Counted from the first letter of the stretch, positions 26,992-35,866 are shown. The stretch: 64,000 nucleotides of DNA from Chromatiales bacterium (GCA_016789885.1 JAEUPZ010000025.1:1-64000), one strand, 5' to 3'. A program made the numbers and translations. Notes: generated from the letters alone by a model not told the origin.

Positions 26992-27008
26992 CCCGGTGAT
27001 TCACCGGG
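26992..27008. promoter_or_regulatory. Perfect 17-bp palindrome upstream of the OmpA gene
   Basis: CCCGGTGATTCACCGGG has 8-base arms around a single T and ends 62 bases before the ATG of the OmpA-family gene. A one-base centre cannot form a stable hairpin, so a dimeric protein-binding site is the likelier reading. The arms contain the GGTGA/TCACC half-sites also seen upstream of several exported-protein genes at 55-63 kb. Confidence 0.5.
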
Positions 27009-27070
27009 CCAGATCCAGTCGAACCGCGCCAATGGGCGTCAGTTCGTTTCGTTCGCCAAGGAGTCTTCCG

Positions 27071-28144
27071 ATGAAGCGTGTCATCCCAGCGGCCCTGCTT
27101 GCCATCACCGCGGTCCCTGCCCTGGCCGCAGACGACAAGACCGCGTGGGAGATCGGCGCCGCCGCCGTGTTCGGCAACTACTCCTGGGACGACAGCAGCG
27201 TCGACGACAGCTCGACGGGCGGCAAGCTGTTCGGCGGTTACCGCTTCAACCGCTGGTTCGGCGTCGAGGGTGCGTACCACAAGTTCGGTGACTTCGAGGC
27301 CGACCTGCTGCCCGCCCAGGACGGCGGTGACAACAACGTCGAGGTCGACGGCTTCAGCTTGGCCGGCGTGCTCTTCATTCCCGTGCCGGTCGACAACCTC
27401 GAGCCCTTCCTCAAGGCGGGCTTCTATGACTTCGACCAGCAGCGCGTGGTCGACGACCTGGTGGTCGACTCCAACAGCCCGTCGGGCTTCATGGCCGGCG
27501 GCGGCGCCGACCTGGTCGTCACGGACAAGCTTCGCTTCCGGCTCGAGGCCGACTGGTTCGACATCGACGATGCCGACCTCTGGTCGCTGAACCTGGGCCT
27601 CTCGTACCTGTTCGGCCGGCCGGCGGCTCCCGTCGTGGCCGCTGCCGCTCCGCCGCCCCCGCCGCCGGCGGCTGCCCCCCCGCCGCCCCCGCCGCCCGTT
27701 CCTGTCGATTCCGATGGTGACGGCGTGGTCGACGGCGTCGACCAGTGCCCGGGCACGCCGGCCGGCGCCAAGGTCGACGCCCAGGGCTGCGAGACCGAGC
27801 TGACTCTCAAGGGCGTGACCTTCGCGCTGAACTCGGCCACGCTCACGGGCCAGGACCAGCTGCTGCTCAATTCCGTCGCCTCGATCCTGCAGCAGCGCCC
27901 GCAGTTCAACGTCGAGATCGTCGGCCACACCGACAGCACCGGCTCCGACGCCCTCAACCAGGACCTCTCGGAGCGCCGCGCTGCTGCCGTGCGCGACTAT
28001 CTGGTCGGGCAGGGCATTCCGGCCGAGCGGCTGACGTCGCGCGGCGCCGGTGAGAGCGAGCCCATCGCCGACAACGACACCGCCGAGGGCCGCGCCCTGA
28101 ACCGGCGCGTCACGCTGAACTTCTCCGGCCGGCCGGCGCAGTGA
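27071..28144 (+). CDS. OmpA-family outer-membrane porin with peptidoglycan-binding domain
   Basis: A 357-residue protein with signal peptide (MKRVIPAALLAITAVPALA), an N-terminal eight-strand barrel of about 175 residues ending YLFG, a Pro/Ala hinge made of two proline runs (about 195-220), a calcium-type thrombospondin-3 repeat (DSDGDGVVDGVDQCPGTPAG) and a C-terminal OmpA domain. The OmpA domain contains the peptidoglycan contacts: VEIVGHTDSTGSDALNQDLS and the later RALNRRVTL. It links the outer membrane to the cell wall. An AAGGAG ribosome-binding site precedes the ATG at 27,071. It overlaps the region of a second barrel gene immediately downstream. Confidence 0.95.
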   Translation: MKRVIPAALLAITAVPALAADDKTAWEIGAAAVFGNYSWDDSSVDDSSTGGKLFGGYRFNRWFGVEGAYHKFGDFEADLLPAQDGGDNNVEVDGFSLAGVLFIPVPVDNLEPFLKAGFYDFDQQRVVDDLVVDSNSPSGFMAGGGADLVVTDKLRFRLEADWFDIDDADLWSLNLGLSYLFGRPAAPVVAAAAPPPPPPAAAPPPPPPPVPVDSDGDGVVDGVDQCPGTPAGAKVDAQGCETELTLKGVTFALNSATLTGQDQLLLNSVASILQQRPQFNVEIVGHTDSTGSDALNQDLSERRAAAVRDYLVGQGIPAERLTSRGAGESEPIADNDTAEGRALNRRVTLNFSGRPAQ

Positions 28145-28158
28145 GCGGGGTGCATTCC

Positions 28159-28749
28159 ATGGCACGCCTCTCCATCGCCGGGCCAGCCGCCGGCGCCGCC
28201 CTCGCCCTGGCCCTGACCGCATCGCCGGCCTGGGCAGCGGACGAGACCAGCATCTGGAACTTCGGTGGCGCGGTCGTGTTCGGCAACTACAGCCTCGACG
28301 ACGACACCATCGACGACGATGCCGTGGGCGGCAAGGTCTTCCTGGGCTACCGCTTCAACCGCTGGATCGGCGTCGAGGGCAGCTGGCTGCGCAGTGGCGA
28401 AATCGACGACGACCTCGACCAGGACAACCCCGGCGGCGAGGTCGAGGTCGACCTGGGCGGCTTCACGGTGAGCGGGCTCCTGTATGCGCCGCTGCCCACC
28501 GATGACCTCGTGGCCTACGGCAAGGCCGGCTACTACCGTCTCGGCCAGGACCTCGATGTCTTCGACCGCGACGGCCAGGTCACCGATTCGTCGTCCCGCA
28601 CCATCACCGGCCTCACGCTCGGCGCCGGCGTCCGCGTGCGCGTCGCACCGCGGTTCGACATCCGGGCCGAGGGCGACTGGTACGACATCGACGGCGGCGA
28701 CTACTGGGCCCTGTCGCTAGGCGCCGACTACCGGTTCGGCGGGCAGTAG
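28159..28749 (+). CDS. Outer-membrane beta-barrel protein, paralogue of the OmpA barrel half
   Basis: A 196-residue protein with signal peptide (ALALALTASPAWA) followed by an eight-strand barrel. It closely tracks the barrel of the preceding OmpA protein: IWNFGGAVVFGNYSLDDD versus IGAAAVFGNYSWDDS, then GYRFNRWIGVEG versus GYRFNRWFGVEG, and GDWYDIDGGDYWALSLGADY near the end. It stops where the OmpA hinge would start, so it looks like a duplicated barrel without the peptidoglycan anchor. I take the ATG at 28,159; a GTG at 28,141 overlapping the previous stop is possible. Confidence 0.88.
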   Translation: MARLSIAGPAAGAALALALTASPAWAADETSIWNFGGAVVFGNYSLDDDTIDDDAVGGKVFLGYRFNRWIGVEGSWLRSGEIDDDLDQDNPGGEVEVDLGGFTVSGLLYAPLPTDDLVAYGKAGYYRLGQDLDVFDRDGQVTDSSSRTITGLTLGAGVRVRVAPRFDIRAEGDWYDIDGGDYWALSLGADYRFGGQ

Positions 28750-28793
28750 GCCGCCGCGCCCCCGCGGCGTGGGCCAGCCGACGCCCGTCGCTG

Positions 28794-30791
28794 ATGCCAC
28801 GTCGCGGACCGGAACTCCCGGCACTGCTGGCCGCCGTCCTGGCGGCCAGCACGCCCGCCGCGGGCGCAGACTGGACCTTCTACGGCGGTGACGCCGGTGG
28901 GTCCCATTACTCCCCGCTGGCGCAGGTCAACCGCGACAACGTCGGCCAGCTGAAGCTCGCCTGGGAGTACCGCACCGGCGAGCTCGAGCGCCACCCCGAA
29001 CTCAAGCAGTTCGCCAGCTTCCACGCCACACCCCTGCGGCTGCCCGAGGCAGCCGGGGGGTCGCTTGCCTTCTGCACGCCGTTCAACCGGATCATCGCCC
29101 TTGACCCGGCCACCGGCACCGAGCGCTGGGTGTTCGACCCGGACGTCCGGATCGGCCCTCCGGGCACGCGCTACAACTGCCGCGGCATCGCCTACTGGGC
29201 CGACCCGGTGGCACCAGCCGGATCGGCCTGCGCGCACCGGCTCTTCATGGGCACCAAGGACCTGCGCCTCGTCGCCGTCGATGCGCGTACCGGCCGCCGC
29301 TGCGACGGGTTCGGCACCGGTGGCGAGGTCGACGTCGGCGCCCTCGTGAGTGCCGAGGCCGAAGCGAAATCCGGCCGCATCGGCCGCCCCGCCAACCTGC
29401 GCTTCGGCGACGTCGAGTTCTCGTCGCCGCCCGTGCTGGCCGGCGACCGCGTCGTGCTCGGCAGCAGCAACAACACCAAGTTCCGGCGCAACGACGGCCC
29501 CAGCGGCGCCGTGCGCGCCTTCGACGCCCGCACCGGCACGCTGCGCTGGACCTTCGACCCGGTGCCGCGGAACCCGGGCGATCCGCAGGCGGCTGGCTGG
29601 ACCGCCGACAGCCTCGCCACGACGGGCGCGGCCAACGTCTGGAGCCTGATGTCCTACGACGCCGGGCGGGACCTGCTCTTCCTGCCGACGGCGAGCGCCG
29701 CGCCCGACTTCTTCGGCGGCACGCGCCCCGGCGACAACCGCTACGCCAACTCCGTCGTGGCCCTGCGCGGCACCACGGGCGAGGTCGCCTGGCACTACCA
29801 GCTGGTGCACCACGACGTCTGGGACCTGGACCTGCCGGCCCAGCCGATGCTCGTCACGGTCCGGCAGAACGGCCGGGTGATCCCGGCCGTCGTCCAGCTG
29901 ACCAAGATGGGCCTCGTGTTCGCCTTCGACCGCGACACCGGGACGCCCCTCTTCCCGGTCACCGAGCGCCCGGTGCCCCAGGAGGCCGTGCCCGGCGAGG
30001 TGCTGTCGCCGACGCAGCCGTTCCCGTCGCGCCCCGAGCCGCTGGTGGCGGCGGGCCTCGACCCGGACGACGCCTGGGGCTTCACCTTCATCGACCGCGG
30101 CATGTGCCGGCGCATGATCGAGCGCGCCCGCCACGGCAGCTACTACCAGGCGCCGAGCCTCGAGGGCACGGTGAACTTCCCCGGCATGGCCGTGAACAAC
30201 TGGGGCGGCGGCGGGTTCGACCCGGACCGCAACCTGCTGGTGGTCCCCATCAACCGGGCACCGACCTTCACCCAGCTGATCCCCCTCGACCAGGTGGACC
30301 CGGCCATGCTCGCCAGTCCCATGGCGGGCCTCATGGGCATCCCCGGCAAGCTCGACGGCACGCCCTACGCCCAGGTCTTCAAGCCGCTGCTGTCGCCGCT
30401 CTTCTCGCCGTGCAACGCGCCGCCGTGGGGCGAGCTCGCCGCCATCGACCTCGGCGACGGCAGCATCCGCTGGCGCCGCACGCTCGGCGTACTCGACAAG
30501 CTGATGCCCGTGCCGCTGCCGCTGCCCTGGGGAACGCCGACGGCCGGCGGCCCCATCGTGACCGGCGGCGGGCTCGTCTTCATCGGCGCCACCATGGACG
30601 AGCGCTTCCGCGCCTTCGACGTCGAGACCGGCCGGCAGCTCTGGGAGGCCATGACGCCGACCGCGTCCATGGCCACGCCCATGACCTACGAGGCCGGCGG
30701 CCGCCAGTTCGTCGTCATCGCCTCCGGCGGCCACATGTGGCAGTACGCCTTCAAGATCGGCGACTCGCTGGTGGCCTACGCGCTGCCCTGA
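28794..30791 (+). CDS. PQQ-dependent quinoprotein dehydrogenase (periplasmic), second copy
   Basis: A 665-residue propeller dehydrogenase with a short signal peptide (LLAAVLAASTPAAGADW). The family motifs are complete: SHYSPLAQVNRDNVGQLKLAW, the catalytic region HHDVWDLDLPAQPML as in membrane glucose dehydrogenase, VNNWGGGGFDPDRNLLVVP, and the final blade MATPMTYEAGGRQFVVIASGG. It is a clear paralogue of the gene at 24,021-25,997 but differs in its catalytic surroundings (DLDLPAQP versus DRDVGSPP), so the substrates may differ. No heme motif or membrane anchor is present. It ends 45 bases from the convergent DUF5666 gene. Confidence 0.92.
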   Translation: MPRRGPELPALLAAVLAASTPAAGADWTFYGGDAGGSHYSPLAQVNRDNVGQLKLAWEYRTGELERHPELKQFASFHATPLRLPEAAGGSLAFCTPFNRIIALDPATGTERWVFDPDVRIGPPGTRYNCRGIAYWADPVAPAGSACAHRLFMGTKDLRLVAVDARTGRRCDGFGTGGEVDVGALVSAEAEAKSGRIGRPANLRFGDVEFSSPPVLAGDRVVLGSSNNTKFRRNDGPSGAVRAFDARTGTLRWTFDPVPRNPGDPQAAGWTADSLATTGAANVWSLMSYDAGRDLLFLPTASAAPDFFGGTRPGDNRYANSVVALRGTTGEVAWHYQLVHHDVWDLDLPAQPMLVTVRQNGRVIPAVVQLTKMGLVFAFDRDTGTPLFPVTERPVPQEAVPGEVLSPTQPFPSRPEPLVAAGLDPDDAWGFTFIDRGMCRRMIERARHGSYYQAPSLEGTVNFPGMAVNNWGGGGFDPDRNLLVVPINRAPTFTQLIPLDQVDPAMLASPMAGLMGIPGKLDGTPYAQVFKPLLSPLFSPCNAPPWGELAAIDLGDGSIRWRRTLGVLDKLMPVPLPLPWGTPTAGGPIVTGGGLVFIGATMDERFRAFDVETGRQLWEAMTPTASMATPMTYEAGGRQFVVIASGGHMWQYAFKIGDSLVAYALP

Positions 30792-30836
30792 AGGGCCTGC
30801 CGCTCCGTCCGGGCGCGGACCAGCGGCGCCGACGGG

Positions 30837-32312
30837 TCAGTCGTCGTCGCCTGAGCCGTCGTCGTCGGCGTCATCCTCCAGCTGGATCTCCGTGGCGACG
30901 ATGGGGCTGCCGCCCTGGACGAACCTGACCTGCACCTCGCTACCGGCCGCGACCGCACCGAAAAAGGCGGCCGAATCGATCAAGGCGCCGTCGTCATCCC
31001 GGAACACCGTGGCACCCGTCGTCTGCACGGGCACGCCAAGCACGCTGAGCGCCGGGGGAACGATGGCCCCCGCGGGGCCGCGCAGGCGCCCGGTGCTGCT
31101 GGCGTCGTCGCGCTCGAGGAGCAGCGCCGTCAGCTGCGCACCGCTGCCCGGCGTCCCGCGGGCCTCGATGAAGTCGCCGACCGCGAGGCTTGCCAGCGTG
31201 AACGGCCGTACCCCGCTCCGCTGGTCCTCGACACGGGTGGCAGGCGTCACCTGGATCGTCACGCCGGCGGCCACGAGCGTACCTGCGGCCACGTTGACCG
31301 ACGCGACGTTGGCCTCCACCCGGCCATCGAGGGCGTCGTCATCGCCGTCGTCGTCGTCGTCGAAGGACTCGAACTCGACCTCGCGGGCCACGAGGACGCC
31401 CGAGCTGTTCACGCTGCCACTCACCTCGATCCGCGCGTTGAGGCGCAGGTCGGCCACGGACCCGTCTTCGTATACCGTCGCCGGCGTCGTCGTGACGCGG
31501 ACCCCCGCCACGGTGAAGTCCGTCGGCGAGTTGAACACCGTGATGAAGCCCTCGAGCTCGGAGTCGTCGCGCGAGCCGCCGAGGTCGGCGAAGTCGTCCT
31601 CCCGCTCGACCTCGGTCGCCACGAGGCGCCCCAGTCCGTCGATGGTCGAGCCACGGGCCTCGACGAAGTCGCCATTGACCGGAACGCCGTCGGGCAGCGC
31701 GGCGCCCGTGTACACGACCGTCAGTGCACCCAGCGCGAAGGTCTGGGCCGTCACCGTGGCAGCCACGCCGCGGACCTCGAGCTGGCGGCCGGGCCTCTGC
31801 CGCTCGATGCGGGTGGCCCGCAGCCGTCCGGCCGCGTCCGGGAGACCGCTCACCTCGACCGGCTCGCCCGCCGCAAGGCCCGTGAGGTCGCGCGGACTGA
31901 TGTCGCCGGAGAACGAGGTGTTCGCCGTGACCCGTACCGTCTGGCCGAGGACCACGAAGGTCCCGGCCGCCAGGTCGATGCTGCCGGCCGTGATCGGGCC
32001 CTCGACGGCGGCGTCGTAGTCGATGCGCGTGGCGCGGCGCGTAGTACCGCCATCGCCGCTCTCCCACCGCACGGTGACCTGCTGGCCCACCTGCAGGTCG
32101 GCCTGGGTCCCGGACGCGTCGTTGAAGCTGACCTCGGTCGTCGTGCCCACCTCGTAGCGGACCCCGTTGACGATGACGCTGCCGAAGCCCGTCACGGTGC
32201 CTGAGCTGATGCCCAGCCGGTCGATGCCGGCGGATGCCCCACCGCCACCGCTGCAGCCGGTGATGACCGCAGCCAGGGCCGCGGCGACAAATGCGAGCAG
32301 GCGGGTGCGCAT
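30837..32312 (-). CDS. DUF5666-repeat lipoprotein
   Basis: A 491-residue lipoprotein: signal with lipobox VITGCSGGGG, then repeated beta-rich OB-like units of 65-75 residues of the DUF5666 type. Each runs roughly 'G.V.....F.V.G..V......T.F.DG....L..G..V.V.G......L.A..V' (for example FTVAGVRVTTTPATVYEDGS and TFVVLGQTVRVTANTSFSGD). Acidic runs of Asp are frequent and arise from GTC/GAC triplet tracts. It ends with an Asp-rich tail. It is third in an operon headed by a DUF6502 protein and is a tandem paralogue of the preceding gene. Function is unknown; surface or periplasmic. Confidence 0.85.
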   Translation of the reverse strand: MRTRLLAFVAAALAAVITGCSGGGGASAGIDRLGISSGTVTGFGSVIVNGVRYEVGTTTEVSFNDASGTQADLQVGQQVTVRWESGDGGTTRRATRIDYDAAVEGPITAGSIDLAAGTFVVLGQTVRVTANTSFSGDISPRDLTGLAAGEPVEVSGLPDAAGRLRATRIERQRPGRQLEVRGVAATVTAQTFALGALTVVYTGAALPDGVPVNGDFVEARGSTIDGLGRLVATEVEREDDFADLGGSRDDSELEGFITVFNSPTDFTVAGVRVTTTPATVYEDGSVADLRLNARIEVSGSVNSSGVLVAREVEFESFDDDDDGDDDALDGRVEANVASVNVAAGTLVAAGVTIQVTPATRVEDQRSGVRPFTLASLAVGDFIEARGTPGSGAQLTALLLERDDASSTGRLRGPAGAIVPPALSVLGVPVQTTGATVFRDDDGALIDSAAFFGAVAAGSEVQVRFVQGGSPIVATEIQLEDDADDDGSGDDD

Positions 32313-32403
32313 GGCGATGTGTCCTTCATGGCCGCGCCCCGCGCGGCCTCGCTGATCGGTCGGGCGGGACCGGCGGCCGTGGCCGCCGGTCCCGTGCAGT
32401 CAC

Positions 32404-33897
32404 TCAGTCGTCGCTGTCGTCGTCGCCGTTGTCTTCGCTGTCGTCGTCGTCCGACTCCAGTTCGACCTCCGTCGCGACGCGGGGCGAAGCACCCGTCGGG
32501 AACTTCGCCTCGACCACGGCACCGACGGTGGCCGCCGCGAAGAAGGCGTCAGCGGTGATGTCGGTGTCATCGTCCTCGAACCTGGTAGCGCCGTCGGTAT
32601 CGATGGCCACGCCGAGGATGGACAGTGCCGGCGAGGCCAGCGCCGTCACCGGCCCCTTCAGGCTCGCATCGTCATCCGCCTCGTCCCGCTCGAGGATGAC
32701 CGCCTCGACGACGTTGCCGGGCAGGACGGTGCCGCGCACTTCGACGAAGTCGCCGACCCGCAGGGCCGCCGCATTGAGGAACTGGTCGGCACCCTCACCG
32801 TGGTCCTCGAACCGGGTACGGGATGTCAGCCGGATCGTGACGCCACCGGCGACGATGGTATCGGCAGCCGGGATCGCCGTGATCAGGTCCTCGATCCCGG
32901 CGCGACCGGGGCCGTCCTCATCATCGTCGTCGAGGTCGCTGCGGAACTCGACGGTTTCAGCGACGAGCACGCCGTTGACATCGAGGCTGCCCTCGACCTC
33001 CACCCGGGCGTTGATCGCCAGGTCGGCCACCGTACCGTCCTCGAACCGGGTTCCGGCGTTCGTCGTGACGCGGCGGCCGTTGACCTCGAAGTCGGTGGCC
33101 GAGGCAAAGGCCGTCACGAAGCCCTCGATCTCGACCTCGCCCTCGTCGTCATCGTCGGCGTCTTCACGCTCGACCTTGGTGGCCAGCAGCGTCGTGCCGT
33201 CGAATGCACTGCCTTCGACCTCGACAAAGTCACCATCGGCCAGCACCGGCACAGCGGGGACGCCGCTGTAGTCGACCGTCAGCCCGTTGATGACGAAGGT
33301 GCGGGCCAACGGATCGAGTCCCGCGATGCTGCCGCGGACCTCGAACTCGTCGTCGCTGTCGTCGTCGATGTCGTCATCGAGCTCGATCCGGGTGGCCTGC
33401 ACGATGCCGTTGGCGTCGATGAGACCGCTGACCTCGACCCGGTTGCCGGCAACGAGCCCGGCGAGGCTCCGCCCCGGCACGCTGTCGTCGAACGAGGTTC
33501 CCGCGCCGACCTGCACGATCTGTCCCAGCACGACGAACGTGCCGGCCACGAGGTCGATGCTGTTCGCGGCGATCGGCCCCTCCAGCGTGTCGTCGTACTC
33601 GACGATGGTGGCATCGAAGGTCTGCCCGCCGTCGCTGCTGCTCCAGCGGACCGTGACCTGCTGGCCGACCGCCAGGTCGTCCTGCCCGCCCGGGCCGTCG
33701 TCGACGTCGAACTCCGTCGCTCCGCTGGTCCGGTAGCGTACGCCATTGACGATGACGCTGCCGAAGCCGGTGATCGTGCCGCTGGTGACGCCCGCGGCCG
33801 CGCCGGTGGCGCCCGTGCCACCACCGCCGCCGCCACCACAGCCGGCCATGAAGACGGCCGCGGCCGTCATGATTGCCCATCCCGATTGCCTGTTCAT
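32404..33897 (-). CDS. DUF5666-repeat lipoprotein, paralogue
   Basis: A 497-residue lipoprotein with lipobox FMAGCGGGGGGG and about six DUF5666-type repeats, for example TFVVLGQIVQVGAGTSFDDS and GGVTIRLTSRTRFEDHGEG. It aligns unit by unit with the downstream gene, including the shared opening GTITGFGSVIVNGVRY versus GTVTGFGSVIVNGVRY, so the pair arose by duplication. Long Asp/Glu stretches give a strongly acidic protein and an Asp-rich tail. ATG 33,897 is chosen because it is followed at once by the signal peptide; it lies 14 bases after the DUF6502 stop. Confidence 0.85.
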   Translation of the reverse strand: MNRQSGWAIMTAAAVFMAGCGGGGGGGTGATGAAAGVTSGTITGFGSVIVNGVRYRTSGATEFDVDDGPGGQDDLAVGQQVTVRWSSSDGGQTFDATIVEYDDTLEGPIAANSIDLVAGTFVVLGQIVQVGAGTSFDDSVPGRSLAGLVAGNRVEVSGLIDANGIVQATRIELDDDIDDDSDDEFEVRGSIAGLDPLARTFVINGLTVDYSGVPAVPVLADGDFVEVEGSAFDGTTLLATKVEREDADDDDEGEVEIEGFVTAFASATDFEVNGRRVTTNAGTRFEDGTVADLAINARVEVEGSLDVNGVLVAETVEFRSDLDDDDEDGPGRAGIEDLITAIPAADTIVAGGVTIRLTSRTRFEDHGEGADQFLNAAALRVGDFVEVRGTVLPGNVVEAVILERDEADDDASLKGPVTALASPALSILGVAIDTDGATRFEDDDTDITADAFFAAATVGAVVEAKFPTGASPRVATEVELESDDDDSEDNGDDDSDD

Positions 33898-33911
33898 GGA
33901 TCCGCTCGCTT

Positions 33912-34748
33912 TCATTCGCCCTGGATTGCAAAAATTCCCACGCCCAGCCGCAACGCGCGGCCGTCATCCGTCTCACCGGCGACCTGGCCGGCCGGGTCAT
34001 CCGCGGCGCGCGGCAGTTCATGCGCCGTCAGCCACGCATCGACCCGCTCGAGGAAGGCCTGCCCCTCGGCCTCGAGGAACTCCCGGAAGGCCGGCAGCGC
34101 CGCCGGGTCCATGCACGTGCTGGTGGCCCGGCCAACGAAGCGGGTCGGCACCGGCGGCTCGGCCGACAGGTTGTGGCTGATGCTCGCGCCGAGGTCGCGG
34201 AGCGTCGTGCCGGCGTTGGCGAGCCACTGGGGATCGAGCCGCACCGGCATGTAGAAGCGGCGCACGGCACGCAGCCCGTCCGCGGTCTCGACGACGGCGC
34301 CGACCCGCAGCAGTTCCTTGCGCAGCGTGCTCGACGGAATGTCGCCCCCATGCGCCCGGCACAGGTCGTCGAAGCTGGGGCCGGGGCCCTCGTCTGCCAG
34401 GACGCATGGCTGTCCGTCCGGCCGGAGGAAGGCCGGGTCCTGGTGCCAGCCGGAGAGCACCCGCGTCGCGTCCGTCGTCTTGCCGGGCTCCGCCGGCGCC
34501 TCCGCATCGAGCAGCGCCCGCTGGCGGGCGACTTCCTTGCGGTCGATACCGGTGAGGATCGCGACGCGGGAGGCGTTGGTCGGCCGCCCGCGGATCCCGT
34601 ACTCGCGGCTCGCGACGTCGACGAAGACGGTCTTGGAAACCTCGGCGAACTCGCGCCAGGTCAGCCCGCACTTGAGCAGCAGGCTCGCCACCGGACCCAG
34701 CAGGGTCCGGCAGGCCGCCAGCGCCGCCGCTCGCAGGGCTTCAGCCAC
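33912..34748 (-). CDS. DUF6502 family protein
   Basis: A 278-residue protein. The N-terminus (LLLKCGLTWREFAEVSKTVFVDVASREYG, here residues 23-51) and the following VAILTGIDRKEVARQ look like a winged-helix DNA-binding region, in line with the DUF6502 family. The rest is a mixed fold ending in a short hydrophobic tail. I infer, but cannot prove, that it is a regulator. It heads an operon with two DUF5666 lipoproteins and has a striking inverted repeat 20 bases upstream of its start, a layout that suits autoregulation. Confidence 0.75.
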   Translation of the reverse strand: MAEALRAAALAACRTLLGPVASLLLKCGLTWREFAEVSKTVFVDVASREYGIRGRPTNASRVAILTGIDRKEVARQRALLDAEAPAEPGKTTDATRVLSGWHQDPAFLRPDGQPCVLADEGPGPSFDDLCRAHGGDIPSSTLRKELLRVGAVVETADGLRAVRRFYMPVRLDPQWLANAGTTLRDLGASISHNLSAEPPVPTRFVGRATSTCMDPAALPAFREFLEAEGQAFLERVDAWLTAHELPRAADDPAGQVAGETDDGRALRLGVGIFAIQGE

Positions 34749-34768
34749 GGGTCGAGGTCACCGGTGAG

Positions 34769-34801
34769 TCCATATTTGGTGAAACTACCCCCAAATATGG
34801 A
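34769..34801. promoter_or_regulatory. 11-bp perfect inverted repeat at the DUF6502 promoter
   Basis: TCCATATTTGG and its exact complement CCAAATATGGA are separated by 11 bases, so the half-sites are 22 bp (two helical turns) apart. On the minus strand a TTGACT box (34,805-34,810) is followed 17 bases later by TAGTTT inside the spacer, giving a weak but well-spaced promoter overlapped by the repeat. The octamer GTCAACCG also occurs twice, 20 bp apart, at 34,806 and 34,826. The arms are far more AT-rich than their surroundings. Confidence 0.75.
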
Positions 34802-34864
34802 TCCAGTCAACCGGACCCTGGTTATGTCAACCGAGACCGGACCTCCCGCCCGGCCTCGCGCGGC

Positions 34865-35866
34865 CTACACCACGACGAGGGCCTTGCCGACGTTCTCGCC
34901 GCGCATCAGGCGCGAGAACAGTTCCCCCGCCCCCGCCAGGCCTTCCACCCGGTCCTCGCGGTAGCGGATACGGCCGGCCCGGACCAGCGGGGCCACGGTC
35001 GCGACAAAGTGGTCGCGCCGGTCCTCGAAGTCGGTCACGACGAGGCCCTTCATCACGGCGCGCTTCAGGATCGGCAACGCGAGATCCAGCGGCTTCGACT
35101 TCGCCGGGTCGTTGTAGCGCTCCATGAGGCCGCAGAGGATCACCTGCCCGTGCAGCTTCAGCACGGTGAAGGCATCGGCGAGCATCTGGCCGCCGACGTT
35201 GTCGTGGTAGATGTCGACGCCCTCGGGCGCGGCGGCCGCCAGCGCCCCGAGCCAGCCCGGCGCTCGGTAGTTCACGGCACGCGCAAAGCCCAGCTCGCCC
35301 GTCAGGATCGCGCACTTCGCCTCGCTGCCGGCGATGCCGATGGCCGTCGCCCCGCGCCACATGGCCAGCTGGCCCACCATCGAGCCCACGGGCCCCAGGG
35401 CCGCCGAAACGAGTACCACCTGCCCCGGCTGCACGCCGGCCAGCTCGATGATGCTGCCCCAGGCCGTCAGGCCGGGCATGCCGAGGATGCCGAGGTACGT
35501 CGACAGCGGCGCCGCATCGGCATCGACCCGGTGCGTGCGCTCGCCGTCGCTGAGGGCCCAGGCCTGCCAGCCCCCGAAGTGGCGCACGTACGCGCCCTCG
35601 GGAAAATCCGGGTGGCGGGACCGGACCACCTGGCCCACGGCCTCGGCCGGCGGCATGTCGCCCGCCCCGAGCGGCGTCCGGCCCGACAGGTGGCGCCCGG
35701 CCATGGCCGCCCGCTGGTAGGGGTCGAGGGAAATGAACTGGTGGCGGACCAGCAGCTGGCCCGGCCCCGGCTCCGGCACCGGCGCCGTCTCGACGCGGAA
35801 GTCGCCAGGCTCGGGGATCCCCTGCAGCGGGCGGCTCAGGACGACGCGTTCGTTCGTTTCGGGCAT
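34865..35866 (-). CDS. NADP-dependent zinc-free MDR oxidoreductase (PTGR/CurA-like)
   Basis: A 333-residue medium-chain dehydrogenase/reductase without structural or catalytic zinc motifs. It has the substrate-domain opening (RVVLSRPLQGIPEPGDF), ISLDPYQRAAM typical of curcumin/leukotriene reductases, and the nucleotide-binding VLVSAALGPVGSMVGQLA near residue 150. These enzymes reduce enones with NADPH. It runs toward the DUF6502 promoter and is divergent from the DUF1838 gene, with 178 bases between. Confidence 0.9.
   Translation of the reverse strand: MPETNERVVLSRPLQGIPEPGDFRVETAPVPEPGPGQLLVRHQFISLDPYQRAAMAGRHLSGRTPLGAGDMPPAEAVGQVVRSRHPDFPEGAYVRHFGGWQAWALSDGERTHRVDADAAPLSTYLGILGMPGLTAWGSIIELAGVQPGQVVLVSAALGPVGSMVGQLAMWRGATAIGIAGSEAKCAILTGELGFARAVNYRAPGWLGALAAAAPEGVDIYHDNVGGQMLADAFTVLKLHGQVILCGLMERYNDPAKSKPLDLALPILKRAVMKGLVVTDFEDRRDHFVATVAPLVRAGRIRYREDRVEGLAGAGELFSRLMRGENVGKALVVV

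Noticed and set aside
31321-31380. GTC triplet tract as a microsatellite or regulatory repeat
   Set aside because: It encodes the Asp-rich linker of the DUF5666 protein; no further significance is needed.
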